Shown: one piece after another, positions 28,875 to 39,920 of the stretch
Position numbering within the stretch: the stretch's first letter is position 1
How the letters are laid out: every line of letters starts with the position of its first letter
Assembly (NCBI GenBank): GCA_945949875.1
Contig: CAMFGH010000003.1
Coordinates: forward strand, 26,916-90,915
Length of the DNA: 64,000 nucleotides
Origin: an uncultured bacterium
Lineage (GTDB): Bacteria; Bacillota; Clostridia; Lachnospirales; Lachnospiraceae
Reading direction: 5' to 3'
The notes under the pieces: generated by a model
Seen by the model: the letters and a program-made list of their open reading frames with translations, nothing else
Databases searched by the model: none
What the model was told of the DNA's origin: nothing
Program-made: the position numbers and the translations under genes

Positions 28875-31463
28875 TTATTGTGCTTTTCTTCTTGCCACAA
28901 GTTTTCCGTCTTCCACATCAATCAGAATGGTATCCTTTTCATGTAACACATCAGATAAAATTAACTTTGCAGAAAGAGTCTCGACATACTTCTGTATATA
29001 TCGTTTCAGTGGCCTTGCACCATAGACCGGGTCATATGCATTATCCACAATAAACTTTTCTGACGCTTCTGTCAATTCAATCTTCAGTTCACGGTCGCTC
29101 AGCCGCTTGTTCAAATCCTGAATGATCAAGTGAATTATACCACCAATGTTTTCTTTTGTCAGTGGCTTAAAGAGAATTGTCTCATCCAGTCGATTCAGGA
29201 ATTCCGGTCTGAAATGATTCCGGAGTTCTGCTAATACCTGTTTTTCACAGGCTTCGCTGATGCTGCCATCTTCTTCAATGCCATCCAGCAGATATTCTGC
29301 ACCGATATTGGATGTCATAATCAAAATCGTGTTCTTGAAATCCACAGTTCTTCCCTGTGAATCGGTGACACGACCGTCATCCAATACCTGAAGGAGTACA
29401 TTGAACACATCCGGATGTGCTTTTTCGATTTCATCAAACAAAACAACGGAATAGGGTTTTCTTCTGACTGCTTCAGTCAGCTGTCCGCCTTCTTCATAGC
29501 CTACATATCCCGGAGGCGCTCCGATCAGTCTGGATACGGAATACTTCTCCATATACTCACTCATGTCGATTCGCACCATATTGTTCTCGTCGTCAAACAG
29601 ACTGGCGGCCAGTGCTTTGGCAAGCTCTGTTTTCCCCACACCGGTTGGGCCCAGGAACAGGAAGGAACCGATTGGTTTGGTAGGATCTTTAATCCCTGCT
29701 TTGGAACGGATAATGGCTTCCGTTACTTTTTCCACACCTTCATCCTGTCCAATGACTCTCTTATGGAGTTCCTCATCCAGATGCAGTGTTTTATTTCTTT
29801 CACTTTCTGTCAGTTTGGCTACCGGTATTCCCGTCCATCTGGAAATGATCTTGGCAATCTCTTCCTCTGTGACTTTTTCATGAACCAATGACAGATCCTT
29901 GTCTTTCACTGCTGCTTCTTCCACTTCCAGCTGTTTTTTCAGCATTGGCAGTTTAGAATACTGTAATTCACCGGCCTTTTCATAATCACCGTTTCTCTGT
30001 GCGATCTCAATCTGTCCGTTTATGCTCTCAATCTCTTCACGCAGTTTTGACAGTTTATCCACGGAATTCTTTTCATTATCCCATTGTGCTAACCGGTTAT
30101 TCAGCTCATCCTTCAGTTCTGCCAGCTCCTTACGCAGATCTGCCAGACGTTCCTTACTCAGATTGTCTTCTTCTTTTTTCAGGGCTGCCTCTTCGATTTC
30201 CATCTGCATAACACGCCGGTTCAGTTCATCCAGTTCAGCAGGCATGCTGTCCATTTCTGTTTTGATCAGAGCACAGGCTTCATCCACCAGGTCGATGGCT
30301 TTGTCCGGCAGAAAACGATCGGAAATATATCGGCTGGACAAGGTAGCTGCACTGACCAGTGCATTGTCCATGATCTTTACACCATGGTATACTTCATAGC
30401 GATCTTTCAGCCCTCTTAAAATAGAAATCGTATCTTCCACAGTGGGCTCATCTACCGTTACCGGCTGGAATCTTCTCTCCAGAGCCTGATCTTTTTCGAT
30501 ATACTGCCGATATTCATCCAGTGTTGTGGCTCCGATACAATGCAGTTCACCTCTGGCCAGCATGGGTTTTAGCATATTCCCTGCATCCAGTGCGCCATCT
30601 GTTTTGCCGGCTCCTACAATCGTATGAAGCTCATCGATGAAAAGTATGATCTGACCATTTGAATTTTTCACATCATCCAGAACTGCTTTTAGTCGCTCTT
30701 CAAACTCACCACGATATTTTGCACCGGCAACCAATGCTCCCATGTCCAGAGCAAATATTTTCTTATCTTTTAAACCTTCCGGAACATCCCCACGTACAAT
30801 ACGCTGGGCAAGTCCTTCTACCACCGCAGTTTTACCTACACCAGGTTCTCCGATAAGCACCGGATTATTCTTTGTTTTTCTGGACAAAATACGTACCACA
30901 TTCCGGATTTCGTTATCTCGTCCGATGACCGGATCAAGCTTCTGATTTTTTGCCTTTTCTACCAGATCCTGCCCGTATTTTTCCAGAGTATCATAAGTAG
31001 CTTCCGGATTGTCCGAAGTCACTCTCTGATTTCCTCTTACTGTGGACAATGCCTGCAAAAACCGCTCTCTGGTAATACCAAATTCCTTGAAAATATCCTT
31101 TATTTCCTTATTTGGATAATGAATCATGGCCAGAAACAGATGCTCTACAGAGATATACTCATCTCCCATCTGCTTTGCCTCGTCCTCAGCACAGACCAGT
31201 ACTTTATTCAGATCTTTTCCTACAAAGACCTGACCACCCTGTACCTTTACTCTTTTTTCCACGCCCTGCAGAACTCTGTTAGTAAAGTATTCTTTCTGAA
31301 TCTCCATCTTTTCAATCAGCTTCAGAATCAGACTGTCTTCTATCGTCAAAAGGCTGTAAAGCAGGTGCTCCTGCTCTATTTCCTGATTTCCGTATTCATA
31401 TGCTAATTTTTCCGAGTCTTGCACTGACTGTAGGGACTTTTGTGTAAATTTTGAAATGTTCAT
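28875..31463 (-). CDS. clpB: ATP-dependent chaperone ClpB
   Basis: [36 protein letters not shown], middle coiled-coil domain; [12 protein letters not shown] start at 31463 after SD AGGGAGG. Confidence 0.96.
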   Translation of the reverse strand: MNISKFTQKSLQSVQDSEKLAYEYGNQEIEQEHLLYSLLTIEDSLILKLIEKMEIQKEYFTNRVLQGVEKRVKVQGGQVFVGKDLNKVLVCAEDEAKQMGDEYISVEHLFLAMIHYPNKEIKDIFKEFGITRERFLQALSTVRGNQRVTSDNPEATYDTLEKYGQDLVEKAKNQKLDPVIGRDNEIRNVVRILSRKTKNNPVLIGEPGVGKTAVVEGLAQRIVRGDVPEGLKDKKIFALDMGALVAGAKYRGEFEERLKAVLDDVKNSNGQIILFIDELHTIVGAGKTDGALDAGNMLKPMLARGELHCIGATTLDEYRQYIEKDQALERRFQPVTVDEPTVEDTISILRGLKDRYEVYHGVKIMDNALVSAATLSSRYISDRFLPDKAIDLVDEACALIKTEMDSMPAELDELNRRVMQMEIEEAALKKEEDNLSKERLADLRKELAELKDELNNRLAQWDNEKNSVDKLSKLREEIESINGQIEIAQRNGDYEKAGELQYSKLPMLKKQLEVEEAAVKDKDLSLVHEKVTEEEIAKIISRWTGIPVAKLTESERNKTLHLDEELHKRVIGQDEGVEKVTEAIIRSKAGIKDPTKPIGSFLFLGPTGVGKTELAKALAASLFDDENNMVRIDMSEYMEKYSVSRLIGAPPGYVGYEEGGQLTEAVRRKPYSVVLFDEIEKAHPDVFNVLLQVLDDGRVTDSQGRTVDFKNTILIMTSNIGAEYLLDGIEEDGSISEACEKQVLAELRNHFRPEFLNRLDETILFKPLTKENIGGIIHLIIQDLNKRLSDRELKIELTEASEKFIVDNAYDPVYGARPLKRYIQKYVETLSAKLILSDVLHEKDTILIDVEDGKLVARRKAQ

Positions 31464-31545
31464 AAAAAAACCTCCCTTCGAAAACGCCTTCAGCATATCC
31501 GGCAATTCTTAATTTCTAATTACGACTCTAAATTAGCACCTGTTA

Positions 31546-31572
31546 TTAGCACTGTCAAGAGGTGAGTGCTAA
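31546..31572. promoter_or_regulatory. CIRCE element (HrcA operator) upstream of clpB
   Basis: TTAGCACTG-N9-GAGTGCTAA, one mismatch to TTAGCACTC-N9-GAGTGCTAA. Confidence 0.9.
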
Positions 31573-31607
31573 TTATTTATGAACTTTTTATATCTTTATT
31601 TCTTTTG

Positions 31608-31793
31608 TCATTCTTCCTCAATTGCTGCTACCGGACAGCTGTTCATCGCCTCACCTGCTTTATCTATATGGTCTGGCTCTACCTCATTTTCAGTTGCCTT
31701 GGCAACACCTTCCCCTGTCATTTCAAATACTTCCGGACAGATGCTTTCACACAATCCACATCCGATGCAGTTCTCATTTACAAAAAATCTCAT
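31608..31793 (-). CDS. 4Fe-4S ferredoxin
   Basis: MRFFVNENCIGCGLCESICPEVFEM...AMNSCPVAAIEEE. Confidence 0.92.
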   Translation of the reverse strand: MRFFVNENCIGCGLCESICPEVFEMTGEGVAKATENEVEPDHIDKAGEAMNSCPVAAIEEE

Positions 31794-31885
31794 TGTTTCT
31801 CTCCTTTTTGTTTCGGTTTTGGTATAAAGTATTCCCATCTTCTGCGCTTTCTTACATAGGGAATTCAAAGGAATTTCCTATAAAG

Positions 31886-31926
31886 AAAAAACTGCCAGAC
31901 CCATTATGGAATCTGACAGTTATCTC
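31886..31926 (-). terminator. Terminator downstream of the EAL gene
   Basis: Minus: ACTGTCAGATTCCATAATGGGTCTGGCAGTTTTTTC. Confidence 0.8.
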
Positions 31927-31955
31927 ACTTTTTTATCCGAAAATCCGATACTCTT

Positions 31956-33857
31956 TCATTCTTTTTTACTTAGGAAACGCCTCAGCTGCATCATTGGCAC
32001 AGGTTCTGAATATTTAAATCCCTGCAAATACCGGGCATTCATATTTTCACATCTTTGCTCATCATCCTCCGTTTCTACGCCTTCAAACAGCACCTGATAA
32101 TTTGCACGGGTGAAAATATCCGAAAAGCTTCCGACCAAATCTCTGGAATTCGTATCCCGACCCGATAAAATCGTAAGGGACTTGTCGAACTTAATGATGT
32201 CAATGGGCAATTCAATAATACGTTCAAAATTGGAATATCCTGTTCCAAAATCATCCAGATAAAAGCGCATGCCATGCTTCTGCAATCTGCTCATAATCTG
32301 TTTCATTATCTCAAAATCAGCTTCGTTTCTGCTCTCTGTCAATTCCACTGCAATCTTTTCATAAGGCACCTGATTATCATCCATAATCTGTAACAAATCA
32401 TCGCAGAAATTCACATCTTTTAGTTCCATGATGGAAAAATTAACAGAAACCCGGCTTAGTTCATAGCCTTCCTCTTCCAGCTTTCTGATATTCTGGCAGG
32501 TTTTATTTAAAACGATTCTGCTTATGGTATGGATCATTTCATGTTTTTCTGCAATCGGTATCACTAGACTTGGCATAACGATGCCAAGCTTCGGCAGATT
32601 CAGCCGCATAAGCACTTCTGCTGATGAAAAAGTCCCCGTTTTGGTATTCAGAACCGGCTGGCAGTAAACCAGAACCCTTTCATCCTCCAGATCACCCTTT
32701 TCATTGATGTCAATCAGCTGTTCCAGAACATACTTCATTTGAAGGAAGGCATCTACATCCTCTTTACTGCTATATACCACGCTGTTTATAGCCTGTCGCT
32801 CTCCTAAAAACTCATCCAAAGCCATATAATCCTCTCCGGAAACCAGCCTTGGATCCGAATAGATGATTACCAGCCTGTAATCAATTTTAAATTGCTGGTA
32901 TAACTCATAGAAGTCCTCCAGCATTTGCTGAATCTTCTTCTCGGCATCCGGATTCAGATCTTTTCGAAATAGCATAACAAATTTTCCATCCCACATACGG
33001 AATGTACAGGGCTTATTAAAAAACTGCTCATTAAAATGGAAAAAGTGTTCCATTAACTGCTTCATCTTTTTGGCGTTGATATCTCTCAGATATAAACTGA
33101 CCATCATAAACTCTTTTCCGTTTAATTCCCTGGTATAATTTCCAAAAGCCCTGGAATCCAACGTTCCGGTTTCCACATCATAAGAATTATAATGGAATAA
33201 AAACAGAACTGCACACATAGGAAACAGGAATGTGATGCAGGTATAGGATGTGCTCATGATCTGATACTGCATGGTCATAACCAGAACAGATATCAGAAGA
33301 GTCTTCATGATACACCAAAACATTTTGGATATCATCTTTTTCCGATAAGAGACCATGATCCACAATATGAGAATTATGTAATACATATAAGCATTCCGAA
33401 AAGGATCCGTGTAATAATTCTGATGAATCTGAAGTTCGGAATCAATATAGAAACCATAATGTGTCCATGGTGCGGAAAGTTCTGCCACTGCTCCCAATAC
33501 CGCACCCGTCCAGATGAAGAAATGAAGTACATGCTTTCTTTTAAAGTTTACATCCATTGTATATCCCAGATAATAACAGAAAACAACGAGCAGAAACATC
33601 AAACCAATATAAAATCCATCCCGGAAAAAATAAACCCAGAACATATTGCCCGCTGTTATACTATCCAGCAGAGTATGATAGGTAATATTGGAAAAAGCAG
33701 CAAAAGAAATAAGGCCCGTTCCGGAATCAAAAAGAAACAGACTCTTTTGTTTCTGCGTATAACTGGATCTTAATATAATCTGAAAAATGATGCAGAATAC
33801 AATCGTACATACATCTGCAGCTGAAGTGTAATTTTGATAGAATAAAATATCTGCCAT
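31956..33857 (-). CDS. Membrane EAL-domain c-di-GMP phosphodiesterase, with degenerate GGDEF-like region
   Basis: FSSAEVLMRL, SVNFSIMEL, ELTES, LDDFGTGYSN, IIKFDKS, FEGVET. Confidence 0.88.
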   Translation of the reverse strand: MADILFYQNYTSAADVCTIVFCIIFQIILRSSYTQKQKSLFLFDSGTGLISFAAFSNITYHTLLDSITAGNMFWVYFFRDGFYIGLMFLLVVFCYYLGYTMDVNFKRKHVLHFFIWTGAVLGAVAELSAPWTHYGFYIDSELQIHQNYYTDPFRNAYMYYIILILWIMVSYRKKMISKMFWCIMKTLLISVLVMTMQYQIMSTSYTCITFLFPMCAVLFLFHYNSYDVETGTLDSRAFGNYTRELNGKEFMMVSLYLRDINAKKMKQLMEHFFHFNEQFFNKPCTFRMWDGKFVMLFRKDLNPDAEKKIQQMLEDFYELYQQFKIDYRLVIIYSDPRLVSGEDYMALDEFLGERQAINSVVYSSKEDVDAFLQMKYVLEQLIDINEKGDLEDERVLVYCQPVLNTKTGTFSSAEVLMRLNLPKLGIVMPSLVIPIAEKHEMIHTISRIVLNKTCQNIRKLEEEGYELSRVSVNFSIMELKDVNFCDDLLQIMDDNQVPYEKIAVELTESRNEADFEIMKQIMSRLQKHGMRFYLDDFGTGYSNFERIIELPIDIIKFDKSLTILSGRDTNSRDLVGSFSDIFTRANYQVLFEGVETEDDEQRCENMNARYLQGFKYSEPVPMMQLRRFLSKKE

Positions 33858-33888
33858 GAAAGATCTCCGAAAAGCCCTTTTTCTTACT

Positions 33889-33940
33889 ATAAAACGACAG
33901 AGAAAAAATATCCAGTATTTTCTATTTTTCTCTGTCGTTT
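33889..33940 (-). terminator. Terminator after the AI-2E family gene (near-symmetric hairpin)
   Basis: aaacgacagagaaaaa...tttttctctgtcgttt. Confidence 0.8.
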
Positions 33941-34011
33941 CCGGTCGCTTTTCTGTTTTCCAGACTATTCTTTATCTATTCCGGTCGCTTTTCTGTTTTC
34001 CAGATTATTCT
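33940..34011. repeat. Direct repeat, 40-bp period, over the 3' end of the AI-2E family gene
   Basis: ccggtcgcttttctgttttccaga(c/t)tattctt at 33941 and 33981. Confidence 0.9.
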
Positions 34012-35195
34012 TCCTCTTTTCCGGCGTTCTCATCCTGCAATAATTTCAGCTCCTCCGGCTGGAACCTTCTATATCGATTCAGCCCAACGGCCAGTATGCG
34101 TATACTGTTGATCACCGTATCAAACACTCCTGCCTGATACATATTCAGCAGAATGATACCAATAGGCACTGCAATGATAAGTCCCACAAGCCCCCCAAAC
34201 TTATAACCAATATATAGCAGGAAAAGGGTAGGAACAGGAGAAATTCCCACCATGTCTCCTACGATCTTTGGCTGTATGATCTGACGAAAGACCTGCGCAA
34301 CTGCCCAGATGATCATAAGTCCTACTGCCATCCGGTATTCCCGTCCCAGAAGCATGACCACAGCCCAGGGCCAGAGAATGGTTCCTGCCCCAAAAACCGG
34401 GAGCAGGTCCACAAATGCAATACCGGCAGCCACCAGAAATGCAGAATGTACCCTTAAAATAAGCAGCCCCACAACCAGAATCACATACACCATAAGTTCA
34501 ATTTTGAGCTGAGCTCTGAAATATCCACCCAAAGCAGAACCCATGCCTTTCCGGATCATCCTGCAATACTTCTGTACTCCCGCCGGCAGATAATCATGAA
34601 AGAAATTATGCATACCTGTTCTCTCTGCCGTAAAGAAATAGGCTGACAGGAATGCCATAATTACGGAAATAAAGACACTTGGTAATTGTTTGGCCATATT
34701 ACCGATTTTAATAAAAGATGGATTTCCTGCATTTGCGATAAGGTTTCCTAAAGACTGTTCCGTTCCTTCGATCAGACTATCCCATATCTCCTGGATTTCA
34801 GTCGGAAGCTTTTCATATACTCCGGCCATACTGATGCTGATTTCATTGATTTCTCTTTTAAATCGTGAAATAACTTCCGGCAATTCATCAATCAGAGTTT
34901 TGACCTGTTCAGTCAGAAAAAGTCCTCCAAAATAAATGGCCAAAAGTATCATAGCCAGAACAAATATGATCACGCATACTGTCCCCGCTTTCCTTTTGAT
35001 TTTCAATCGTTCTTCCAGAAATCTGACCGGCACTGCTGCCAATGCCGAAAGAATAAGCCCTATCACAAAAGGCATAAAAAAAGAAAGGCATTTTGGCAGC
35101 ACTGTTATCATAAGTATTCCTATCACAACAGCAAGGACCAAATTTGTAATTGCCTTTCCGTAAGTTCTTTTATTTTCCATACGAATCACCTCCAA
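34005..35195 (-). CDS. AI-2E family transporter
   Basis: Multi-TM; FVDLLPVFGAGTILWPWAVVMLLGREYRMAVGLMIIW...QIIQPKIVGDMVGISPVPTLFLLYIGYKFGGLVGLIIAVPIGII. Confidence 0.93.
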   Translation of the reverse strand: MEVIRMENKRTYGKAITNLVLAVVIGILMITVLPKCLSFFMPFVIGLILSALAAVPVRFLEERLKIKRKAGTVCVIIFVLAMILLAIYFGGLFLTEQVKTLIDELPEVISRFKREINEISISMAGVYEKLPTEIQEIWDSLIEGTEQSLGNLIANAGNPSFIKIGNMAKQLPSVFISVIMAFLSAYFFTAERTGMHNFFHDYLPAGVQKYCRMIRKGMGSALGGYFRAQLKIELMVYVILVVGLLILRVHSAFLVAAGIAFVDLLPVFGAGTILWPWAVVMLLGREYRMAVGLMIIWAVAQVFRQIIQPKIVGDMVGISPVPTLFLLYIGYKFGGLVGLIIAVPIGIILLNMYQAGVFDTVINSIRILAVGLNRYRRFQPEELKLLQDENAGKEEE

Positions 35196-35198
35196 ATC

Positions 35199-35834
35199 CT
35201 ACCCCTTAGGATTCTGTGCTTCCTCATCCTCCTCATCATCCGCATAAAAATGGCAAATCATGTCATCCAGCAATTCGTATATTTCTTCTCTTCCCTGTTT
35301 TGTCTGGGAAGAAAATGGAATGACTATCGTATCTTCTACAACCTCCAGACCGCTTTTGATCATTTTTATATGCTTTTGCAACTGGCTTCGTTTAATCTTA
35401 TCCATTTTTGTCGCAATAATGATAGGATGATAACCCTGCTCAATGATCCAGTTATACATCTGCCTGTCATTGGCAGAAGGCTCATGTCTTATATCAATCA
35501 GCAGAAATACTGCATACAGCATCCTGGATGTATGCAGATACCTTTCAATCATTTTTCCCCATTTTGCTTTTACTTCAACATTTGCATTTGCATATCCGTA
35601 TCCCGGAAGGTCAACCAGATAAAAAACATCATTTACATTATAATAATTGACTGTCTGGGTCTTTCCGGGCTGTGCGCTGGTTCTCGCCAAAGATTTGCGA
35701 TTCATAATCGCATTGATCAATGACGATTTACCAACATTACTTTTCCCGGCAAAAGCCACTTCCATTTTATCATTTTCCGGAAAGGTACTGGTAATACCAC
35801 ATACTGTTTCCAGTGCAACATTTTTAATCACCAT
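35199..35834 (-). CDS. engB: Ribosome biogenesis GTP-binding protein YsxC/EngB
   Basis: EVAFAGKSNVGKSSLINAIMNRKSLARTSAQPGKTQTVNYY. Confidence 0.96.
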   Translation of the reverse strand: MVIKNVALETVCGITSTFPENDKMEVAFAGKSNVGKSSLINAIMNRKSLARTSAQPGKTQTVNYYNVNDVFYLVDLPGYGYANANVEVKAKWGKMIERYLHTSRMLYAVFLLIDIRHEPSANDRQMYNWIIEQGYHPIIIATKMDKIKRSQLQKHIKMIKSGLEVVEDTIVIPFSSQTKQGREEIYELLDDMICHFYADDEEDEEAQNPKG

Positions 35835-35846
35835 AATATAATCTCT

Positions 35847-37091
35847 TTATGCGCCCACTCGAATGATTCCGGGCTCGCCTTTTCCTTCTACCGCATCTTT
35901 TGTGATGATACATTCTTCAATGGTATCATCCGATGGGATCTGGTACATAACATCCATCATGACATTTTCCATGATGGACCTAAGTCCCCTTGCGCCTGTT
36001 TTTCTTTCCATTGCTTTTTCTGCAATGGCATCAATTGCATCTTCTTCAAAGGTCAGTTTTACATCGTCCAGATCAAACAATTTACGATACTGCTTGATCA
36101 GTGCATTTTTTGGCTCTTTCAGTATCCGCACAAGTGCTTCTTTGTCCAGTCCTTCCAAAGATACATTGATTGGCACACGTCCCACGAATTCCGGAATCAG
36201 TCCAAATTTCACCAGATCCTGTGGCACCGTTTCTTTCAAAAGCGCTCCCGTTTCATGGGCCTTTTTGTCTGTCACTTCCACATTAAAACCAATGGATTTC
36301 CGATCCAGTCTGGTTTCAATGATTTTCTCCAGTCCGTCAAAGGCACCACCACAAATAAACAGGATGTTAGTGGTATCAATCTGAATCAGTTCCTGATGAG
36401 GATGCTTTCTGCCACCCTGGGGTGGGACACTGGCAACAGTACCTTCAATAATCTTCAGAAGAGCCTGCTGTACGCCCTCACCGGAAACATCCCTCGTTAT
36501 GGAGACATTTTCGCTCTTTTTCGTAATTTTATCGATCTCGTCAATATATACGATACCGTACTGGGCACGTTCCACATCATAATCTGCTGCCTGAATCAGT
36601 TTTAATAGAATGTTTTCCACATCCTCACCAACATATCCGGCTTCTGTCAGTGTAGTTGCATCTGCAATCGCAAATGGCACATTAATGATCTTTGCCAGAG
36701 TCTGGGCCAGATATGTTTTACCGGAACCGGTTGGTCCGATAATAATGATATTGCTCTTCTGCAACTCTACATCATCCGGCTCTTTCTCAGCCAGCACTCT
36801 TTTGTAATGATTGTATACAGAAACAGCCAGAACTTTCTTAGCCTCTTCCTGCCCGATCACATAATCATCCAGAAACTCTTTGATTTCTACCGGTTTTAAA
36901 AGATTAATATCCGGCACATCCTCTGATACTCTTTCGTCATCGTATTCTTCCTCGATAATATCGGAACAGATTTCCACACACTCATCACAAATATAGATTC
37001 CACCGGGACCGGCAATCAGTTTTCTGACCTGGTCCTGTGTTTTATTACAAAAAGAACATCTCACTTTACTGTCTGTATTCTTCCCTGCCAT
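35847..37091 (-). CDS. clpX: ATP-dependent Clp protease ATP-binding subunit ClpX
   Basis: [28 protein letters not shown] zinc finger; [17 protein letters not shown]. Confidence 0.97.
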   Translation of the reverse strand: MAGKNTDSKVRCSFCNKTQDQVRKLIAGPGGIYICDECVEICSDIIEEEYDDERVSEDVPDINLLKPVEIKEFLDDYVIGQEEAKKVLAVSVYNHYKRVLAEKEPDDVELQKSNIIIIGPTGSGKTYLAQTLAKIINVPFAIADATTLTEAGYVGEDVENILLKLIQAADYDVERAQYGIVYIDEIDKITKKSENVSITRDVSGEGVQQALLKIIEGTVASVPPQGGRKHPHQELIQIDTTNILFICGGAFDGLEKIIETRLDRKSIGFNVEVTDKKAHETGALLKETVPQDLVKFGLIPEFVGRVPINVSLEGLDKEALVRILKEPKNALIKQYRKLFDLDDVKLTFEEDAIDAIAEKAMERKTGARGLRSIMENVMMDVMYQIPSDDTIEECIITKDAVEGKGEPGIIRVGA

Positions 37092-37143
37092 GTTTACTCC
37101 TATACATTTTGCATTTTCTGCTATCGTGCAGTCCCATGCGATA

Positions 37144-37761
37144 TTACTTTACCTGATCCATTTCAGAATGTTTTGTCATCACATGATCGATCAGGCCGAA
37201 ATCCAGAGCTTCTGCTGCACTCATCCAGTTATCTCTTTCCGTTGCAGCACATACGATCTCGTAATCTTTTCCTGTATTCTCAGCCAGCATTCTGTTCAGC
37301 TTTTCTTTTGTCTTTAACAAATGTCTGGTTGTGATCTCCACATCCGTTGCCTGTCCCTGGGCACCACCGAGTACCTGATGAATCATAACTTCTGCATTTG
37401 GAAGAGCATATCTCTTTCCTTTTGCACCACCGGATAAGATAAAGGAACCCATACTTGCAGCCAGACCGATACATACGGTTGAAACATCACATTTGATATA
37501 CTGCATGGTATCATACATAGCCAGTCCGGCAGATACAGAACCACCCGGGCTGTTAATGTACAGATGAATGTCCTTTTCCGGATCCATGGCTTCCAGATAT
37601 AACAGCTGTGCTGTAATGGATGCTGCCATGGCATCATCCACTTCACCTACCATAAATACAATTCTTTCCGATAAAAGTCTGGAATAAATATCATAAGATC
37701 TTTCTCCCTGGCTTGTCTGTTCGATTACATAAGGGGTTAAATAATTTTTTACCATTTTCAT
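37144..37761 (-). CDS. clpP: ATP-dependent Clp protease proteolytic subunit
   Basis: [43 protein letters not shown]. Confidence 0.97.
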   Translation of the reverse strand: MKMVKNYLTPYVIEQTSQGERSYDIYSRLLSERIVFMVGEVDDAMAASITAQLLYLEAMDPEKDIHLYINSPGGSVSAGLAMYDTMQYIKCDVSTVCIGLAASMGSFILSGGAKGKRYALPNAEVMIHQVLGGAQGQATDVEITTRHLLKTKEKLNRMLAENTGKDYEIVCAATERDNWMSAAEALDFGLIDHVMTKHSEMDQVK

Positions 37762-37799
37762 TTACCTTCTTTCCATAAAAACCAACGCTTCAAAAAAGA

Positions 37800-37848
37800 A
37801 CCAATGCTATAAAATCCAGTTCTCCAAATTTTATAGCATTGTGTAAAA
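37800..37848 (-). terminator. Terminator between tig and clpP
   Basis: Minus: AATGCTATAAAAT...ATTTTATAGCATTGGTTCTTTTTT. Confidence 0.8.
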
Positions 37849-37873
37849 TCATATTCTTTTGTGAAGCTTTTAC

Positions 37874-39292
37874 TTATTCAGCGTCTTCTTTCTTGGCTGC
37901 TTTCTTTGTTGTTTTCTTGGCCGGTTTCTTTTCAGCAGCTTCTGCATCTTCTTTTGCATCCTCTGCTTTGGCTTCTGTTTTTGCTGCAGCTTTCTTCTTT
38001 GTTGCCTTCTTTACTTTTGCATTTTCCACAATAAAATCAACTGCTTTCTGAACTGCAAGATCCTTCATGATGGACTTTTTAGCGTTTTCATCCAGCATTT
38101 CTTTTACTTTCTCAACTTCCAACTGATATACATCAGCCATAGTCTGGCATTCTTTCTCATAATCTTCCTCAGAAGCTACCAGATTTTCAGCTGCTGCAAC
38201 TGCTTCCATACAAAGTCTGGATTTGATTCTCTGTTCAGCCTGTGGCTTTAACTGTTCGATCATGCCAGCTTTTGTCTGACCGGTAAACTGTAAGTACTGT
38301 TCGATCTGCATACCCTGCATAGATACACGCTGTGCAAAGTCATCAAAAATTCTCTTCTGCTCTGTAGCAAGCATTGGTTCTGGAATCTCAATCTCAGCTG
38401 CTTCTACAACTGCTGCCATTGCTGCGTCTTCTTTTGCATTCTTTGCATCTTTGGCTTTCTTTTCTTCCAGTTTTGCTTTTACATCTGCTTTGTATTCATC
38501 CAAAGTATCAAATTCAGATACTTCTGAAGCGAATTCATCATCCAGTTCCGGAAGTTCTTTTACTTTGATTTCTTTCACAACACATTTAAAGAGAGCTGCT
38601 TTTCCGGCAAGATTCTCTGCCTGATAATCTTCCGGGAATGTAACATTTACTTCTGTCTCTTCATCGATCTTTGCACCGATCAGCTGTTCTTCAAATCCGG
38701 GAATGAAAGCACCGGAACCGATGGTCAGCGGATAGTTTTCACCTTTACCACCTTCAAATGCAACACCGTCTACAAATCCTTCGAAATCAAGTGTTGTGAT
38801 ATCGCCATCCTGTACTGCTCTGTCTTCCACAGATACAGTTCTTGCGCTCTTTTCTCTTTCCTGATCGATCTCAGCAGCAACTTCATCCTCTGTTACCTCT
38901 ACCGGAACATCATCAATGGAAACGCCTTTATATTTGCCTAATTTTACTTCCGGTTTTAATGCTACCAGAGCGGTAAAGATAAAAGGTTTACCTGCTTCAA
39001 TCTGAACTACATCTATTTCAGGGGAGGAAGTGATTTCTTCTTCACATTCATCGTATGCTTTTTCATATGCATCCGGAATGATGATGTTTGCAGCATCTTC
39101 GAAGAATACTTCTTTGCCATACATATTTTCAATCATTTTACGAGGAGCTTTTCCTTTTCTGAAACCAGGAATCTGAATTTTGGATTTCTGTTTCTGGTAA
39201 GCTTTCTCTACTGCTTTTTCAAACTCTTCTGCAGAAACTTCAATTGTAAGTTTTGCCATACTTTTTTCTAACTTTTCTACCTGTAAACTCAT
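37874..39292 (-). CDS. tig: Trigger factor
   Basis: KAYQKQKSKIQIPGFRKGKAPRKMIENMYG; Lys/Ala-rich C-terminal tail. Confidence 0.96.
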   Translation of the reverse strand: MSLQVEKLEKSMAKLTIEVSAEEFEKAVEKAYQKQKSKIQIPGFRKGKAPRKMIENMYGKEVFFEDAANIIIPDAYEKAYDECEEEITSSPEIDVVQIEAGKPFIFTALVALKPEVKLGKYKGVSIDDVPVEVTEDEVAAEIDQEREKSARTVSVEDRAVQDGDITTLDFEGFVDGVAFEGGKGENYPLTIGSGAFIPGFEEQLIGAKIDEETEVNVTFPEDYQAENLAGKAALFKCVVKEIKVKELPELDDEFASEVSEFDTLDEYKADVKAKLEEKKAKDAKNAKEDAAMAAVVEAAEIEIPEPMLATEQKRIFDDFAQRVSMQGMQIEQYLQFTGQTKAGMIEQLKPQAEQRIKSRLCMEAVAAAENLVASEEDYEKECQTMADVYQLEVEKVKEMLDENAKKSIMKDLAVQKAVDFIVENAKVKKATKKKAAAKTEAKAEDAKEDAEAAEKKPAKKTTKKAAKKEDAE

Positions 39293-39488
39293 AACTTGCT
39301 AATTTCCTCCTTTAGGGCATTTCCACCCACAATCACAGTCATTTTGAAATTATAGCACAGTTCCTTCTAAAATACCAGCATTTTTTGCAACTATTCCGAG
39401 TCATGCAGAATCCCATGAAATGTTTTGCTCCCAGAGAGCCTTTTATTGGTTTTTCTATAGCGAAATAACCACACGTCCAAAACAAAAG

Positions 39489-39540
39489 GAGCAGCTATTC
39501 CGCAAGTTCCCTCACGGATATAGCCGCTCCCTTTCGTCAT
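39489..39540 (-). terminator. Terminator downstream of SASP gene
   Basis: Minus: GGGAGCGGCTATATCC...GGAATAGCTGCTCCTTTTGTTTT. Confidence 0.8.
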
Positions 39541-39549
39541 TTTTTAACC

Positions 39550-39750
39550 TTATTTCAGGTTCTGTTCATAGTTTTTGACCATTCTCTTAACCATTTCGCC
39601 ACCGATAGAACCGGCTTCTCTGGAAGTTAAGTCACCATTGTAACCTTCCTTTAAGTTGATACCGATTTCAGAAGCTACTTCTGTTTTGAAACGATCCATG
39701 GCTGCTTTTGCTTCAGGTACAGCCATACTTGAATTTCTGTTTGATGCCAT
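39550..39750 (-). CDS. Alpha/beta-type small acid-soluble spore protein
   Basis: MASNRNSSMAVPEAKAAMDRFKTEVASEIGI...GDLTSREAGSIGGEMVKRMV. Confidence 0.96.
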   Translation of the reverse strand: MASNRNSSMAVPEAKAAMDRFKTEVASEIGINLKEGYNGDLTSREAGSIGGEMVKRMVKNYEQNLK

Positions 39751-39920
39751 TTTTTCATACCTCCATATTGATATAAGTGTCAGATAAGCCTTCCAGAAAA
39801 TCCAGCCACAGGCTTATCTGATTTTCTTTCACTGCTTATCTTGGTGTTAGTATCCCCGCACTTATGGGAAATATGTTGGTAATGTATTCCACAGTTTTGG
39901 CTTTGTATCCGATGAAAAAA

